A stretch of DNA of 64,000 nt from Saccharum officinarum (GCA_020631735.1 CM036199.1:22671553-22735552); one strand, 5' to 3'. Positions 11,741 to 23,760 are shown, numbered from the stretch's first letter. Translations and numbers: made by a program. Notes: a model not told the origin generated them from the sequence alone.

Positions 11741-12148
11741 TTGCAGCGTTGCAAGTATTCCTTCAGAAGCAACTCATCTTTCAAGAGTTATGATTTCGCA
11801 CCAACTGATGCCAGTTGCATAAGCTGGATAATGATCCTATGGAATCTAGCTATACGCCCGAAAAATTTATGCTCTTTCCTAAACGATGGATATCTTCAAC
11901 TGCCACTGTTGGAAGTTGTGGCTGGCAAATTTGCAGAGCTGCCTCAGGAAATCCTGATGGAGATATTTGCCCTTCTGGAGACACCTGACTTAGTGCGGCA
12001 GGCTCTGTCTGCTGCTCCTGGAACTCAGCGTTATACCAGCACTCGCGGCTTTCGGCGGTACAAATGGCCACAAACACCTTGCCTCATCTACACCTCTGAG
12101 TCTGCTGGTGACAATGTTGCTTTCATCTACAGCCTTGAGAAAAGAGGG
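11741..12148 (+). pseudogene. F-box gene, N-terminal part (left-arm copy)
   Basis: This encodes the F-box (ELPQEILMEIFALLETPDLV) followed by VCCSW-type sequence and the region before the DUF295 domain. In this copy the frame is upset by single-base differences from the right arm, near 12000 (GCGG for GCGGG) and near 12030 (CGTTATACC for CGTATACC). The coding sequence stops where the solo LTR begins at 12149. The five bases GAGGG (12144-12148) are the target-site duplication. The downstream half of the gene is only present once, at 24813-25767. F-box proteins are substrate adaptors of SCF ubiquitin ligases. Confidence 0.75.
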
Positions 12149-13725
12149 TGTAACAGAAACGACCAATTATACGAAATTAAGTAAGAAAATTATCCACCAA
12201 GCAGACGATTTAACAAACTTAAGCTCGTATAACCCGGTAGTACGTGAAATCACGACGAATTTCAAACCAACTTACATACCGGCCAAGATCGTAATAAGTT
12301 TAGCGGTCACCATCACAAATTACATAAAAGTTCGCGTCGCAAATACATCGGAGTTTAAACATAGTTATTACAAACCAAGTTCAAATAAAAGTAGCAGAAG
12401 CATTTAGTTCAAACCACACACACTCACACAGAGTTCGAAATAAAGTGCCAACTCAGGATCATCTCCAACAAAAGCATCAGACGAGACGTAGGAAATGACC
12501 ACTGTCCATGGTCCTAAGCTTCACCCATCGCAGGATAAAGGCAGTTGATACAGTAGCCGTAATACATCTGCCCATCTGCAACAAGTGGGAACAAAGCCCT
12601 GAGTACGAGAAGGTACTCAGTTAGACTTACCTGACATAACCACAAATAAAATTGACACCATGACAGACTTTATGGTAGGGTAGCTGACTTATTTGCAAAA
12701 AGACATTTTTAATATTTAAACAATCTTTTCCAGAAGCTTTGCATCAAGTTAAATCTTTATTAACCTGTCAACTACATTTACACCTGTATCAGAGTAATAT
12801 GTAATTAAACAGGTAAGGATAACCAATGATCATTAGCAACTTCCATCATGTCATATTCTATATAACTGTCCAAGTGTTCCATCAATATTACTACGATAAA
12901 GTAACTCAAGTCAAGTGGTCACTATCCAGTGAACGATGGCGATTCGAATCGATTATTAACCAGCTGGTAATTTATTCCTCACACAAACATCACTCACCCG
13001 CTAAAGTGAGATATTGGTCACCGAGTCAACCATTCAGGTAAAGTATCGAGTTTGCCAGGAACCACATATACCCGGGCCGCCCGACTGCTCTTTGGCCTTA
13101 TCATCGCGCCACCATGTCCTACCACACCTGCTCCGGTACAGTGCGTTGCGGGCAATCCACTCGGCCCGAATAATCTCCCAGCTTCCGTCGAAAGGTACAT
13201 TATTCGGCCAGCTAAATGTAAGACATGCGTTCAACATGACTCGAGGCCCAACAATGGTCGGTCCTTAATCGACACAGACGGAAAACACTACAGTCCAACC
13301 CTGCAAGTCTCCGTCCGTCTCAATTTTACATTAACACTTAGTTATTCTACGATGACATACTTTTTCAAGCAGATCCAGTAACCACCTATAGCTCGCAGGT
13401 GACAGAAATCACCCGACTTCTACCGATCTAAGCAAGCTAAGCATTTCTTGACTGCGAATACCAAGGTAACAAGGATATGATAGAACAGGGTAAACAAGGT
13501 ATAATGCAGCAACGGTTGCAAACAACTCCTAAGCGTAATGTATCAGTTAAAGTTAAAGCATTAATCAAATATTGCAAACCGGGAGAGAAATGCTCCGGGG
13601 CTTCCTCTTTCGAAAGAGCTCGGGCAGTGGTCGGATACTCTGGAAGATTCTCACCGACCTCCTCGTCGGCTTCGGCACCTCCTGCTCTTGCACCTCGGGC
13701 TGCTCTTTGGCTCCTCAGGAACTGC
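12149..13725 (-). mobile_element. 3' segment of the probable solo LTR (left-arm copy)
   Basis: Reverse complement of 39838-41425. It starts at the element terminus TGTAACAGAAACG, directly after the GAGGG target duplication, and ends at TACCG (13726-13730), the target duplication of the nested Tekay-like element. Only the portion on one side of the nested insertion lies in this contig. Confidence 0.8.
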
Positions 13726-13730
13726 TACCG

Positions 13731-16496
13731 TGTCACACCCATTTTTAAGGACAAAAATAGGATGCATAAAAGACTCATGTGCGCCCCAGGAAACAGTCGC
13801 ACACATAAGTTGACAAATTACAAAGTACCATCACAGTGCTTATTACATAACGAATAAGTATTTAAGACATAGTCTTGAACGATAGGTAATAATAACTAAT
13901 AGTAGTTCTTCAGCGGAAACTCCACACAGGGACACGGTTGACTGGTTGACACCAAGACTAGTACTCATATTTATCACTTGCCTCATATATCTTCATCTGT
14001 TATGGTGGAAATAGCAAGGTGAGTCCATGTCGAACTCCACAAATATAACACAGGGTTCATGAGGCTCAAAAAGGCTAGACACTGTTTAACTGCGTTTAGC
14101 TTTTAATCATATATTAGCAATTGAGTAGCATCAAGGTAAACCACTTCCATTAAAGAACCAATGATCAATTGTAATAATGATAACGAATAACATAACATGA
14201 GCATAATAATAATCAACAATAATTAAACATGATATAGCAATGGTGATCATCTATCTGTAAATGTTCCAAGGCCGCTCGTATCCGTGAGCACGGCTAGTAT
14301 ACCAGTTTTTAACTCCGTTAGAGGTGTACACTTTTCACGTAAGTCATGATTTCCAAATGAGTGGAGATCAAGCCCAAACACCCGAGAACCATATAAAGCC
14401 ACTCAAAAGTTCGTCTAACAAGTTAGGGCCATTAGATTCACTCGGCAGGCAGATGTAGAACCCCCCTTCCCTGTGGCACAACAACCGCAGCCTATACACA
14501 CTAGGCCAGGGGCTCGCACTACACCCAAAGTGGCAAGCCATTCTTACGCCATTTAATGGAACCACTAACAAGCTAGAAATGTCTCTTGAACAACTAAAGC
14601 CAGAGCCATATAGCCCTCACAGCTGTACTGTATATCCCGGATAATCATGTACAGATAAGTCCTTATGGAGAGAAACCAGAGCATCAAAATAATGCACATG
14701 CTCTAGCCCTCTTTTAACAGAAATAAAATCATCTTAATGGTTGATTGCTTGATCCATTAATCAAATTACAAGATCATGTTCATAGTTAAGCACTAGCAGT
14801 TAGCTACCCATATGCATTCCCAAGGTTGACAAGGAATCAAGATAAACAATCACTAAGTTATAATCTCTACGGTTGTCAAGGTAAGCACATGCATATGTAT
14901 GACAATTTGATGTATAGGTAACAAGGATATCCTGTGTTATACTGTCTTGATCAAAGCTCTCCAAGTGATACTGCTGACTTGCTCAAAGTAATACCCGAAT
15001 CGTCCAAATACTGCTCACCTTCTATATTCGATCATCAATCAACACATACATGCATCCAAATCAAACATACACGAAGCAAAACAAAGAGATATAATTAGAA
15101 CAGTACATCAACAGTAGCAAAACAGTAATAAAAGTTTATAAAACTCTTCTACACGTTTCTAAGATCACACAGACGCAGAGATCACCAAATTCGGAGTTAA
15201 AACGTGAAAGTTATGTATTTTCTAAGATTTCCTATAGATAAAATAAATACTTAATTATAACCTCGAAAAATAAATTATCAAAAACTGGCTGTACAACTAC
15301 ACTAACATGTAGAGCTCGCAAATACGAACCTAACCAACTTGAACGGATCAAATCGGAGTTAAAACGAAGATTTTATGACCAAAACAATTCTAGTGGCAAA
15401 AACTGTAAATATCCGAAAACGTATTTTTTGACTTAACCGGAAGAGAATACGCTTTCAAAACACACGAAAACGCATTTTCAGAAATACGCTATGGATGCGC
15501 GTTGATTACTAATAAACCCAGGGCTCTTTAACAAATTTACCCGCGAAGGGTAAGTTTCTAATCTGGGCCCTTGATTTCAAATCGGACGGCTCACGTTCAT
15601 CATCAACTCCACAGTAGAAAATCCGATCTCCTTCTCCAGGTCCGGCCGCGCCTCCATGGCGGCCACCCGAGCTCGCCGGAAAACTCCGGATTCGCCGTTT
15701 CCGACCACCAAAACATCCCCCCAACCGACACCACCGAACGAGAAGCTCAACACGAATCCATCTATGCGGTACAAGCTAGCTATGGTGGATTGAACACGGC
15801 ACGCGATGAGAGGAGCGCGCGCCCATTACCAGCCGACGGTGAGCTTCAAAAGCTCTCTTCTAAGCACCTCCAACCAAAAGAAGAGCACAAGAGGTAGAGA
15901 GACAAGTGCGACTCACCAACACGACGAATTAGACCTCCAAATCACCCGAAGGCACCCCACCCAACGACCGACGTCCTCAACCGAACTCAAGCCCTAAACT
16001 CAACTTTGCGTTGAAACTCACGATTTTAGATGAAAAACGAAAATAGAGGTCAAGGCATCCTATTTATAGCCTCAAATCGTTGATTCGTTAACATATCTGG
16101 AATACATGATTCTGTTGCGGTTCGTTGGAGAAGTGTTCGTTCCGGCTCGTTACGGGAGCTAGAAGACGACCGACATCAGGCCCCACCATCAGCGACCGAA
16201 AGAGAGGAAGAGGAGAGCCGGCTGCCCGTCAGCTGTGTTGGGCCAGCCCACGCGGAGCGCCCAGGCGCCACGCGTGAGAGCAGGCCGTCGGCCATCGGCC
16301 TGCCAGGGAAAAAGGTAAACTGTTTTTTTTCTTTTCTTTATTTACTTGTTTTCAAACTATTCCAAATAAAATTCTTCAAATCAATTCAAAATAAAAACAA
16401 ATATATCCACACCACAAAATAAAATAAATGCAACAGCATGAATGCAACACCAAATAATTTTAAAATTTTAATTCCCTTTCTCTAGATTATTTAAAA
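13731..16496 (-). mobile_element. LTR of the Tekay-like element (left-arm copy), cut by the gap
   Basis: This begins TGTCACACCC (the inverted LTR end) and runs to within about 29 bases of the other LTR terminus, where the N gap starts. The inverted TATA motif is at 16071-16078. At about a dozen positions where the two complete LTRs of contig 2 differ, this copy has the 3'-LTR base. Examples are rc of AGGATGCC, CGTCGTGTT, GTCGGCTGG and GCGCACATGAG. It also lacks single bases in several short runs near 16100-16300. Confidence 0.9.
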
Positions 16497-16596
16497 NNNN
16501 NNNNNNNNNNNNNNNNNNNNNNNNNNNNNNNNNNNNNNNNNNNNNNNNNNNNNNNNNNNNNNNNNNNNNNNNNNNNNNNNNNNNNNNNNNNNNNNN
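16497..16596. other. Scaffold gap, 100 N
   Basis: Exactly 100 unknown bases. The sequence to its left is the Tekay-like LTR and to its right is CACTA coding sequence, so the join is not supported by any continuous sequence. Confidence 0.99.
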
Positions 16597-16654
16597 CCTA
16601 CCTAAGTTTGGAACGCCCTTGGTTTCTTAGTTAGGACAATCTTGACATCACAGT

Positions 16655-17236
16655 TCAACAGTGGAAAGATGTGTCAGATGATGACAAGAAAAAAATTTGG
16701 AATAAGCTGGTGACTAGGTTCGTTTTTCCTCGGGGCTCAGACAAACTCGTGAAGGAATATGCCATGAAGTAGTGGGTGATCATGTTCCGAAACTGAAGGT
16801 CCGAGATAAATACTAAGTGGGCAAAGAAAGGGTTGAATCCAACAAAAAGGTACAAGATTACGGCCGGGCAGTGGGCGATTTTTCTAGAGCAAAGGAGAGA
16901 GCCAGAGTTCTTAACTCGGAGTGAAGTTAATACCGAGCTCGCAAAGAATAACAAGTACCATCACCACCTAGGCACAGGTGGTTACCAACGCCAGGTTCCC
17001 AAGTGGAGGCAAGAAGAGGCTGCCAAGAAAGCGCAGGGTTGCCGACGCTGTCTGAGCAACTTGGAGAAAGGACCACAAATTGGATTCATGCTTGGAAACT
17101 GAGAAAAACCGAGACCGGTGTGTCCTTTGATGACTCAATGCTCGATGGAGCAGCAAGAGCATATTTGTGGTGGCAGCTAAGTAGCACGAAGGATTATTTA
17201 AGCCAAAAGAGAGGGATATCCTTACTGCTGGCCTAG
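16655..17236 (+). pseudogene. CACTA-associated Ptta/En/Spm-type protein fragment
   Basis: The frame containing TVQQWKDVSDDDKKKIWNKL, TAGQWAIFLEQRREPEFLTR and YHHHLGTGGYQRQVPKWRQE matches the conserved block of plant En/Spm-associated proteins, in particular the LGTGGY motif. In-frame stops occur at TAG near 16770 and TGA near 16794. The frame shifts near 17040, after which LPTLSEQLGERTTNWIHAW follows. Confidence 0.7.
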
Positions 17237-17442
17237 GTAACCCTGAGCACCCCTGGTCGTGTTCGAGGCATCTCATCGAAAGAAGGATGGAAAGAAGAAT
17301 TCAGACCGGAGTGGAAGGGTGAGTACAATAAACGTGATCAATACAAGGAAGAAATGGAAAGTTATTTTAAGGAGGAGGCAAAGAAAGACTTTTAAGAGAT
17401 GATGTCTAAAATTCTATCCGATCCTCCTCTAGAGTTGATGTA

Positions 17443-18030
17443 GTGTTTGCGAGTGCGATGTCTGCTCAACATATGAGCACTCAGGCTCCCCAGATGCAGC
17501 TAGTCCCAACAACACCGTTGGTGACACAGTGTACCACAACCATTCTAAGCAGTGTCGCGTCAATGACAAACAAGGTTCACTATCCAGTTGACGACATTGA
17601 TAGGCTGGTGGCTTGCTCCCTAGTCATAAGATATGATATTAACAATCATCGTACAAGGAAAGTAGCCGTAGGCCTTGCGATCCCAGGACACAAGTACCAT
17701 GAGAGCGACATTCCAGAAGACTACTGCAAGGTAGAAGTGTCGACGGTCATCCAAGGATACGAGGATGACATGCTAGACATCCCCGGTCCCGAGGGCATTG
17801 AGAAACTCGGACATACTATCAAGAACTTCATCCTTTGTCCTCGACGAGACGTCCAGTTGAGTGAGCCACCACCATCCTCTCAAGCCCCGCCACTCACTCA
17901 GGACTCGTCAGCACCTGTCGATCCTCTTCCTAACCCACCATCGTCGCCGATCGTGGCTCCTATTGACCCCCCATCATCTCTGCCACCATTGAATTCTCCA
18001 CCTTCTCCACCACCCAAAGATCCTGAATAA
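17443..18030 (+). pseudogene. CACTA-associated protein with DUF8039-like and proline-rich regions
   Basis: A 195-codon open segment. Residues around 45-80 (VHYPVDDIDRLVACSLVIRY, KVAVGLAIPG) resemble the DUF8039 domain found between the En/Spm-type region and the Ulp1-like protease in grass CACTA proteins. The last 50 residues are Pro/Ser-rich. It is bounded by stops and is part of one larger decayed ORF, so it is not an independent gene. Confidence 0.6.
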
Positions 18031-18059
18031 ACACGGGAGGCACCAGAGCGGCCAAAGAA

Positions 18060-19680
18060 GCAATTTCCAGTACCCAAGTTGGTTTTCCCCTTTGAGCCAA
18101 AGAAAATGACTGCGGCACGGCCAAATTTTTGTCAGAAATTGCACTAAGCCATACTACACGTACCCTTGATTTGGCTGATCATGAGAAGTTAGCAAAAAAG
18201 CCTAAGGTACTTACCGTAAGTATTAGAAAGCCAACAATGGACGATTACAAAAATACCCCTGATAAATACATGTCTGGAAGGCCTACTCAAGTGGGATACA
18301 CTCAAGAAGATCTCAGCTGGTGTTAAAAGGCTGCATGACTGGTACATGAGAGCATCCGCTTGGCATCGACACCATCAATGTGCCTATACACCAGCTGCAT
18401 TTGTTAGTGGCAGACAAACGACTATTATTACCTTCGAGGACATGTGGTTGATGATGAACCTATAGAGACTCGATGTACAGTTCGTAACGGTGTTTGCATT
18501 GTAAGTGTCACTCATACTAACACATGCATGTGTTATTATTAGTGAGTTGTATCAATTTTCAATATCTTACATGTACGTGCGCCTTGCAAAATGTAATATG
18601 ATCAGGAGGAGATGCGTTACGGTCTGAATCCTAATTCTAATGTCAGTCAAAGGGTTGGGTATTTGAACCCAATAAAAATATGTGAGGAGCAGCACACATT
18701 CAGCGGGGATCTTTACGAAGACTTATAGGGTTTACAAGGTGAAGAACAGGAGAAGAAAATAGCGGACCGTACGAAGGAGTTTGAAGCTAGATACGCGTTG
18801 TACCTAGGACACGTAATGCTTCAGTTTCAACATTGGAATTCATAGTAGCCCCCTACAACTTTGGGTTAGTGTGAGTTTACATATATCAAATTAATTATTT
18901 TAGTACACACATGCATCACAAATTTGATTCGTGCAGGGACCACTGGATCTGCTTCATGATTTTCCTAGGTCTGAAAAGTGTTGGTATGTGACTCCGTAGA
19001 TTACCCGACTACAAGCTATGGAACATTCATGAGGCACTTAGAGCTGTAAGTCAAGATATTGCATGCATACTTTAATCGATGAGATGTTGAGAATAACAAG
19101 GTGATTCTATTCGATATTATAGGGCATATAGGTATTACAAGATTAAAGGTGGAAGGTGCGTCATCAACACAAGGGCAGCTATTGAAAATGTATCATAACT
19201 GGTCAGTACGTATGGAAATTTATAAATACATATCATACATGTACAATACATAGGACGATGTTGCAAGTAAATAACCACTTTCCCATTATATAGTGCCATA
19301 AGCAACCATCCGAATCGGTCCACTGTGGATTCTACATGTGCGAGTTTATGAGAGAGAACAGATGATACATCAAGAACCCTTATAAGGTAATATAAGTAAT
19401 AGTTATGTATGTATTTCTGATATTAAATTTGCAAATGTATTATCACGTGTAAATATATGATGTTTATAAACCTCCTTTCTAGAAATTTGATGTAAAAAAG
19501 GCTAAGCACATGACTGAACGTGCTTTATACAACATAGTTGAGGACCTGTGCTCATTCATCTTGAAAGAAGTCATTCCATGCGATGGAAAATATCACGATG
19601 CTACCAGCGTCTTAGTACGCCCAGAGTATAGAATACTCACAGAGATTAGTAGGCTTCAACTTAGTCGAGACAGTTATTAG
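18060..19680 (+). pseudogene. Ulp1-like cysteine protease remnant of the CACTA element
   Basis: Fragments in several frames, separated by short introns or breaks: FEPKKMTAARPNF near 18100, TIITFEDMWLMMNLQRLDVQ near 18430, YYKIKGGRCVINTRA near 19130, QPSESVHCGFYMCEFMRE near 19302 and KKAKHMTERALYNIVEDLC near 19497. The Gln-to-Cys-Gly spacing in the fourth fragment is that of the Ulp1 (C48) active site. No continuous frame survives. Confidence 0.6.
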
Positions 19681-19892
19681 ACAACGGGTGAAAACTTTGA
19701 TGTATATAATGTGTGATGTATAGATACTCTTGTAACTTTATGTTTGTGAGCACGAAACTTTGATGTATATAAATGTATGTATGAAATATTTAAATTGCAT
19801 GTTGCTATATTTTAACACCATCCAATAAGGTTTAGTAGTTCCAATATCAATGTATATGTATATATTTAATAATATAAAAATATCCAACATCA

Positions 19893-20050
19893 CAGGCGAT
19901 TGCTTTTGAACCGCCTGTGGAAATCGATCATTTACACAGGCGGTTCACTAAGTGAGCCGCCTGTGAAAATATATTTCCACAGGCGGTTTAAAAGCAACCG
20001 CATGTGCTGTGGTCCCATTTCCACTGGCCTCCAGCGCATGCGGTACTGGA
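19893..20050. repeat. CACTA subterminal repeats
   Basis: A 10-bp motif, ACAGGCGGTT or its complement AACCGCCTGTG with small changes, occurs five times in both orientations within about 110 bp. It is followed by GCATGCGGTACTGG. Clustered short inverted motifs just inside the terminus are typical of CACTA ends. Confidence 0.7.
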
Positions 20051-20106
20051 AAACGCCAGTGAAAATGGGTATAGACCCACATGTATAGTATGTCTCTGTA
20101 CTAGCG

Positions 20107-21120
20107 TGCGGGCGTTCTCCATGGACATGTCCTTGCAGGCATTAGGACTTTGGTAGCCACCGCCATGTTGCTTGGAGGTGGAGCGACCGGATGTTGAGGG
20201 AGCCGCGAAATTCGAATTCAAGGCTTCCACGACAGCTCTAAGATGCTCCACACTGGCAGTCTGCCCTTCCTGCACCATGGCTGCGAGCACGTGCCGACAT
20301 TTGTGGAACCACACTGGCCCGACAATCGTCAGCTTGTAGGAAGGGGAGACATAGGGAAACACATCACCTGCCCACCTTCTCTCTTTCTCCGCAGCAATTG
20401 ATCCAAGGTTTCTTTAGTGGAAAAAGATTAGGAGGAAGGAAGAGGACGTACTCATTGAATTGATGCTAGAGGCTGCTGCAGATGTCCACAATCATGCTCC
20501 TGCCAGAGGTGCTGAAATCGCCCATCTCCTCCCCCGCATCAGCCAAAGTGCCACCAGGCAAGGCAACTATGCGCTTACGCCGTCTTGGCGCGCAACATCT
20601 GGCCAGCCTCGCCAGCGACCATCCTGGTGTCTCGGTGCTCACGGAGATCAGGAGCCTTTGGGAGAAGCGCGCCGGCTGCACCCGCACTGCGCCGGCCTCA
20701 AGCTCACAGCCGCAGCCTGCGAGGCTCCTACCGTCCGCCGCGGGCCGTGTAAATCCCATAGCCGCCACACCCACGCCCACCGCTGGCTGTAGACACGCAG
20801 CGCCGTGCCGCGATGCCGCGCGCTCCCACCACCGGCCGCGAGCTCGCAGGCTTCTCTATTGAAACTGCTTCGCCATGAGGGTGCACGACTTTAGGGAGGA
20901 GCAGTGTTCGACTGGACACGCGGGTGGCGGCGCAATCTAGGGAGGAGAGGCGATTTTCTCGGGGACATGGGAGCGGTTGTGGTATATTTTTGGAAGGCGA
21001 GCGTGGGCGTCGGTGCGGACTGCGGAGCAAGGAGACTAGCGCAGGGCGGGGGATTAGCGGGGTGATTACGAGCCAAGCGAAGCGATTAGTCGCTAATCAG
21101 ACGATGTCCTCCAGGTCTTT
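20107..21120. other. GC-rich stretch, no recognised gene
   Basis: The minus strand has two moderately long open frames (20106-20362 and 20466-20780). The first contains SPSYKLTIVGPVWFHKCRHV and VEHLRAVVEALNSNF, which looks protein-like. I cannot assign a family, and no start, splice sites or conserved motif links the two. It could be the eroded 5' part of a host gene next to the CACTA end. Confidence 0.35.
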
Positions 21121-21123
21121 TTA

Positions 21124-21190
21124 GTTGTATATATGTATATGTATATGTATATAATATATATAATAAGATAGAGAAGAGATACAAGGTAAA
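21124..21190. repeat. TA-rich microsatellite
   Basis: Alternating TATATG/TATA units over about 65 bases, close to the stop of the LEA_2-like gene. Confidence 0.7.
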
Positions 21191-21194
21191 CTAT

Positions 21195-21892
21195 TCATGT
21201 ATACATATAAATGGGCGGCCAGATCATTATAATCGGTGGTGGATCCTCCCCCTTGCTCTGGTCGTCGTCGCATGTTTTGACGCAATCCAGCCGACAGGGT
21301 GCCGACGGCCCTGCTCCGACTCCGATCTTGGCCTTGCAGGAGAGCACCGCGTCGCCGCGCGTCCCAAGTGCAGAGTACCTCGGCATGGTCACCTTGACGT
21401 CCACCGACGCCTCCCCCACGGCCAGCTCGCCGGCCATCTGGTCCCGCAGGAACCGCGGCACCGCCACGGCGTCGCCCCACGCCCTGGCCGCCACGCGCTC
21501 GCTCTCGCGCTTCTCCTCGGCGCACAGGGACGGCACTGTGCCGTTGGCTAGGAACGCGTCCCCGTACGACACCGCCGCGGTCGAGAGGTCCGGAACGCAC
21601 GCACGGTACACCTGTTGTTGCGTGTTGTCAATGTGGAGAGTGTGAGGTTGAACGCCGGGTCCCGCGCCGGGTCCAGGCCCGCGACGCCCGTGATGGCCAC
21701 CGTTGGGAACTCACGACTGAGGAAGACACCCAAGAGAACGCAGCCGGTTATCAGTACGGCCGCGGCGACAGAAATCATACAAACCAGCCGGCAAATTTTT
21801 CGGTTGACGGGGTTCCGCTCTCGACGCTGCTGCTGCTGACATGTCTTGAAGGGGGGACAAACCACGACTGCGTGCGGCGGCGTAGCGGCCAT
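21195..21892 (-). pseudogene. LEA_2 / NHL (NDR1/HIN1-like) family gene with one frame break
   Basis: The start at 21890-21892 gives a short cytosolic tail (MAATPPHAVVV, basic RRERNPVNRK). A single membrane segment follows at about residues 35-58 (LVCMISVAAAVLITGCVLLG), then an extracytoplasmic LEA_2-like domain (VAITGVAGLDPA, FNLTLSTLTTRNN, LRDQMAGELAV, VDVKVTMPRY). Family members sit in the plasma membrane and act in defence and stress responses. The frame changes near 21612, between the TTRNNR block and the YRACVPDLSTAAV block. Otherwise the two halves join at the expected place and the total, about 230 codons, is normal. The break may be a real mutation or a consensus error. There is no intron, as is common in this family. 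Confidence 0.68.
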
Positions 21893-23441
21893 GGTTTCTC
21901 GTAGTTTTTCTTCTCCAACAAAATTAATGTGTCGGGGACTCCATGGCTACTGCTTGTGCTGAGGGATCGCGTTGCACGTCCCGCTCTTGTTTCCTTCACC
22001 GACACCGGGTAGAAATCGATCTGTGCGTGACCGTACAGGATCGCGTACCCTAATAAACGTGTCCGACGCAGCAACGCTAGCTGCCGCCTGACTGAGATGG
22101 GCCGGTCCAGCGCATCTAATTGTTACAACCACGATTGTAACTAATACACACGGAATAACTAATCCGTTAACTAAATTAACGGTGAAAATAGAGGTAATCC
22201 AGGTTACCGAGCCGAAGCCCGCTCGAGCTGCAGCTCGCCTAGTTCACAATCGATTACAAGCAAATCAAGCTATATACGTAGAAGACAACAAAATGGCTCC
22301 ACTCCGTCTCTCTTTTTTTAAGAAACTTCGTCTCCTAATTTGATTCGTTGCTTCGGATTTAGTGAGAAATAACAATAGGGGACGTGGAATTCCCATCGGC
22401 GTGTGGATTTGTTATTATTTTCACTTGTCATTAAATTGAGACAGTGTGCTTTTTTGTTTGACCTGCGCAAAGAGAGCAACAAATGCCACTAGCATTTGGG
22501 TTTGCATTGGTTTGTATAGTCTGTTTGGATATGTAAATTCAGATGGATTGGTTTGAAAATAAATGTTGCTTAGTGTGGGCCCCTTGATGGAGGGGCGGAG
22601 TCAGGATTCACATATAGGGGGTTAGCTTGTAGAGTATCGATAGTCTGCGTGATGTGTAAAATTTAGGTTGACGTTGAAATAACTCACGGTAGTTGAATCA
22701 TGCGCAATGAAGAGAATTGTTGTCATCACAGACGTTTGGTGGGATTGTTCATGATTCTCATGGCCAGCCATCATTAATCTGCTTATAATCATACTGAAAC
22801 AGGGCGACAAATTTTTTGCAGTACCACAACCGGATCTTTGATGTTGGCTTAAAAAATTATTGACTTTGGTGGTAGGTTATCTTTAATCTCTTCATCTTAG
22901 AAAAAATGTTAAATATCTAAACTGGAGGTAAAAATAGGCATTGTTCATAGATCAACGGTTCAATTTATTTGGTGTTACATATGTTAGTATTTTTTTCTAA
23001 AGACTTAATCAAACTTAGAAATTTTTGACTTTGGATAATAGAGCTGAAGTGATCATTAATTTGGCACGGAGGAAGTACTAGGTTAATAGATGAGACGGAA
23101 ATTACCATGCGAAGATTATGTTGTTGCATGAACCTTGATTTATAGGATTATGTTCTTGCCGAAGTGATCCCCTCTCTAATGAATGCACTAGGGGAAAAAA
23201 ACAGAAAGCTCTCCTCTCCCATGGCATGGGCGCCGCGCATGGCTGCCGCCTCCTCGTCCTCCCCTCCCTACCCTTCCTCTTCACCAAAATGGACGCCTGA
23301 CTGCATGTATGTCGCCGATTCACATGTATGGAGCTGCTAATTGCTGCACTTAAACAATGATTAAGCAGCAAAGACGCATAAGCACAAATATCACACATAT
23401 CTGATCTAGAGGTCGTCCTTTAGGTTTGCCAATCACTGTGC
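21893..23441. other. Intergenic, AT-rich
   Basis: 21893-22140 is the probable 5' flank of the LEA_2-like gene. The rest is AT-rich with a short ACTTTGGAT/TTTTTGACTTTGG repeat. No coding or RNA gene is recognised. Confidence 0.4.
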
Positions 23442-23616
23442 GGGTGTTTGGTTCGAGGAACCACCTCATCCTTCATGATATCCCCATGCTTATACAATTT
23501 ATTAACATGTGAAGAATAAGGTGGCGATGGATCCACCCATTCTATCCTACAAACCAAACAAAAAAGGGAGGAGTGAAAAGATGATGCATCACCTTATTCG
23601 TCAACCCAAACACCCC
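23442..23616. mobile_element. MITE, GGGTGTTTGG termini
   Basis: Inverted ends GGGTGTTTGGTTCG and CAACCCAAACACCC enclose about 175 bp, and the pairing extends inwards (CCACCTCATCC versus GGTGATGCATC). There is no coding capacity. The ends resemble Tourist (PIF/Harbinger-derived) MITEs; a clear three-base target duplication could not be fixed. Confidence 0.65.
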
Positions 23617-23760
23617 CAATAATGTAACAATCTAGCCAACTAACAATAATATTTGCTTCTTTATTTGGCTACTAATATTTTATATTTTACACTAGAAATC
23701 CTTCACTCGAGCACTCATGCAGTAGGTATATTCCACCGGAAGGGCACCAAAAAACAGTTA

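Larger units (their letters stand above)
1..16496. repeat. Left arm of a 16.5-kb inverted duplication (contig 1)
   Basis: The whole contig is the reverse complement of 37040-53580; base 1 pairs with base 53580. Paired features sum to 53581 at the outer end, to 53563 where the LTR begins and to about 53536 at the inner end, so the left arm is shorter by about 18 bases over its first 13.7 kb and by about 27 more over the 2.8-kb LTR. Long stretches, such as the LINE reverse transcriptase frame, translate identically in both arms. The arm runs off the window on the left and into a 100-N gap on the right. It is either an allelic or duplicate contig placed in inverted orientation, or a true palindrome arm. 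Confidence 0.95.
16597..20106 (+). mobile_element. Decayed CACTA (En/Spm) element, 3' part
   Basis: The element enters from the gap and ends near 20106 with GTCTCTGTACTAGCG, close to an inverted CACTAGTACAGAG-type terminus. Its coding remnants are in order and interrupted: a Ptta/En/Spm-type region (16655-17100), a region resembling DUF8039 (17570-17860), a proline-rich linker (17860-18030) and a Ulp1-like C-terminal part (18100-19680). The subterminal zone (19893-20050) has inverted copies of ACAGGCGGTT and CCGCCTGTG, as expected for transposase-binding repeats. Confidence 0.72.

Noticed and set aside
11741..12184. Frame breaks in the left-arm F-box copy as independent pseudogenisation
   Set aside because: They are single-base run-length differences from the right arm, in a contig with a general excess of such differences, so consensus error is at least as likely.
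13731..16496. The left LTR as a separate retrotransposon insertion
   Set aside because: It shares the target duplication, flanking sequence and 3'-LTR-specific bases with contig 2, so it is a copy of the same insertion.
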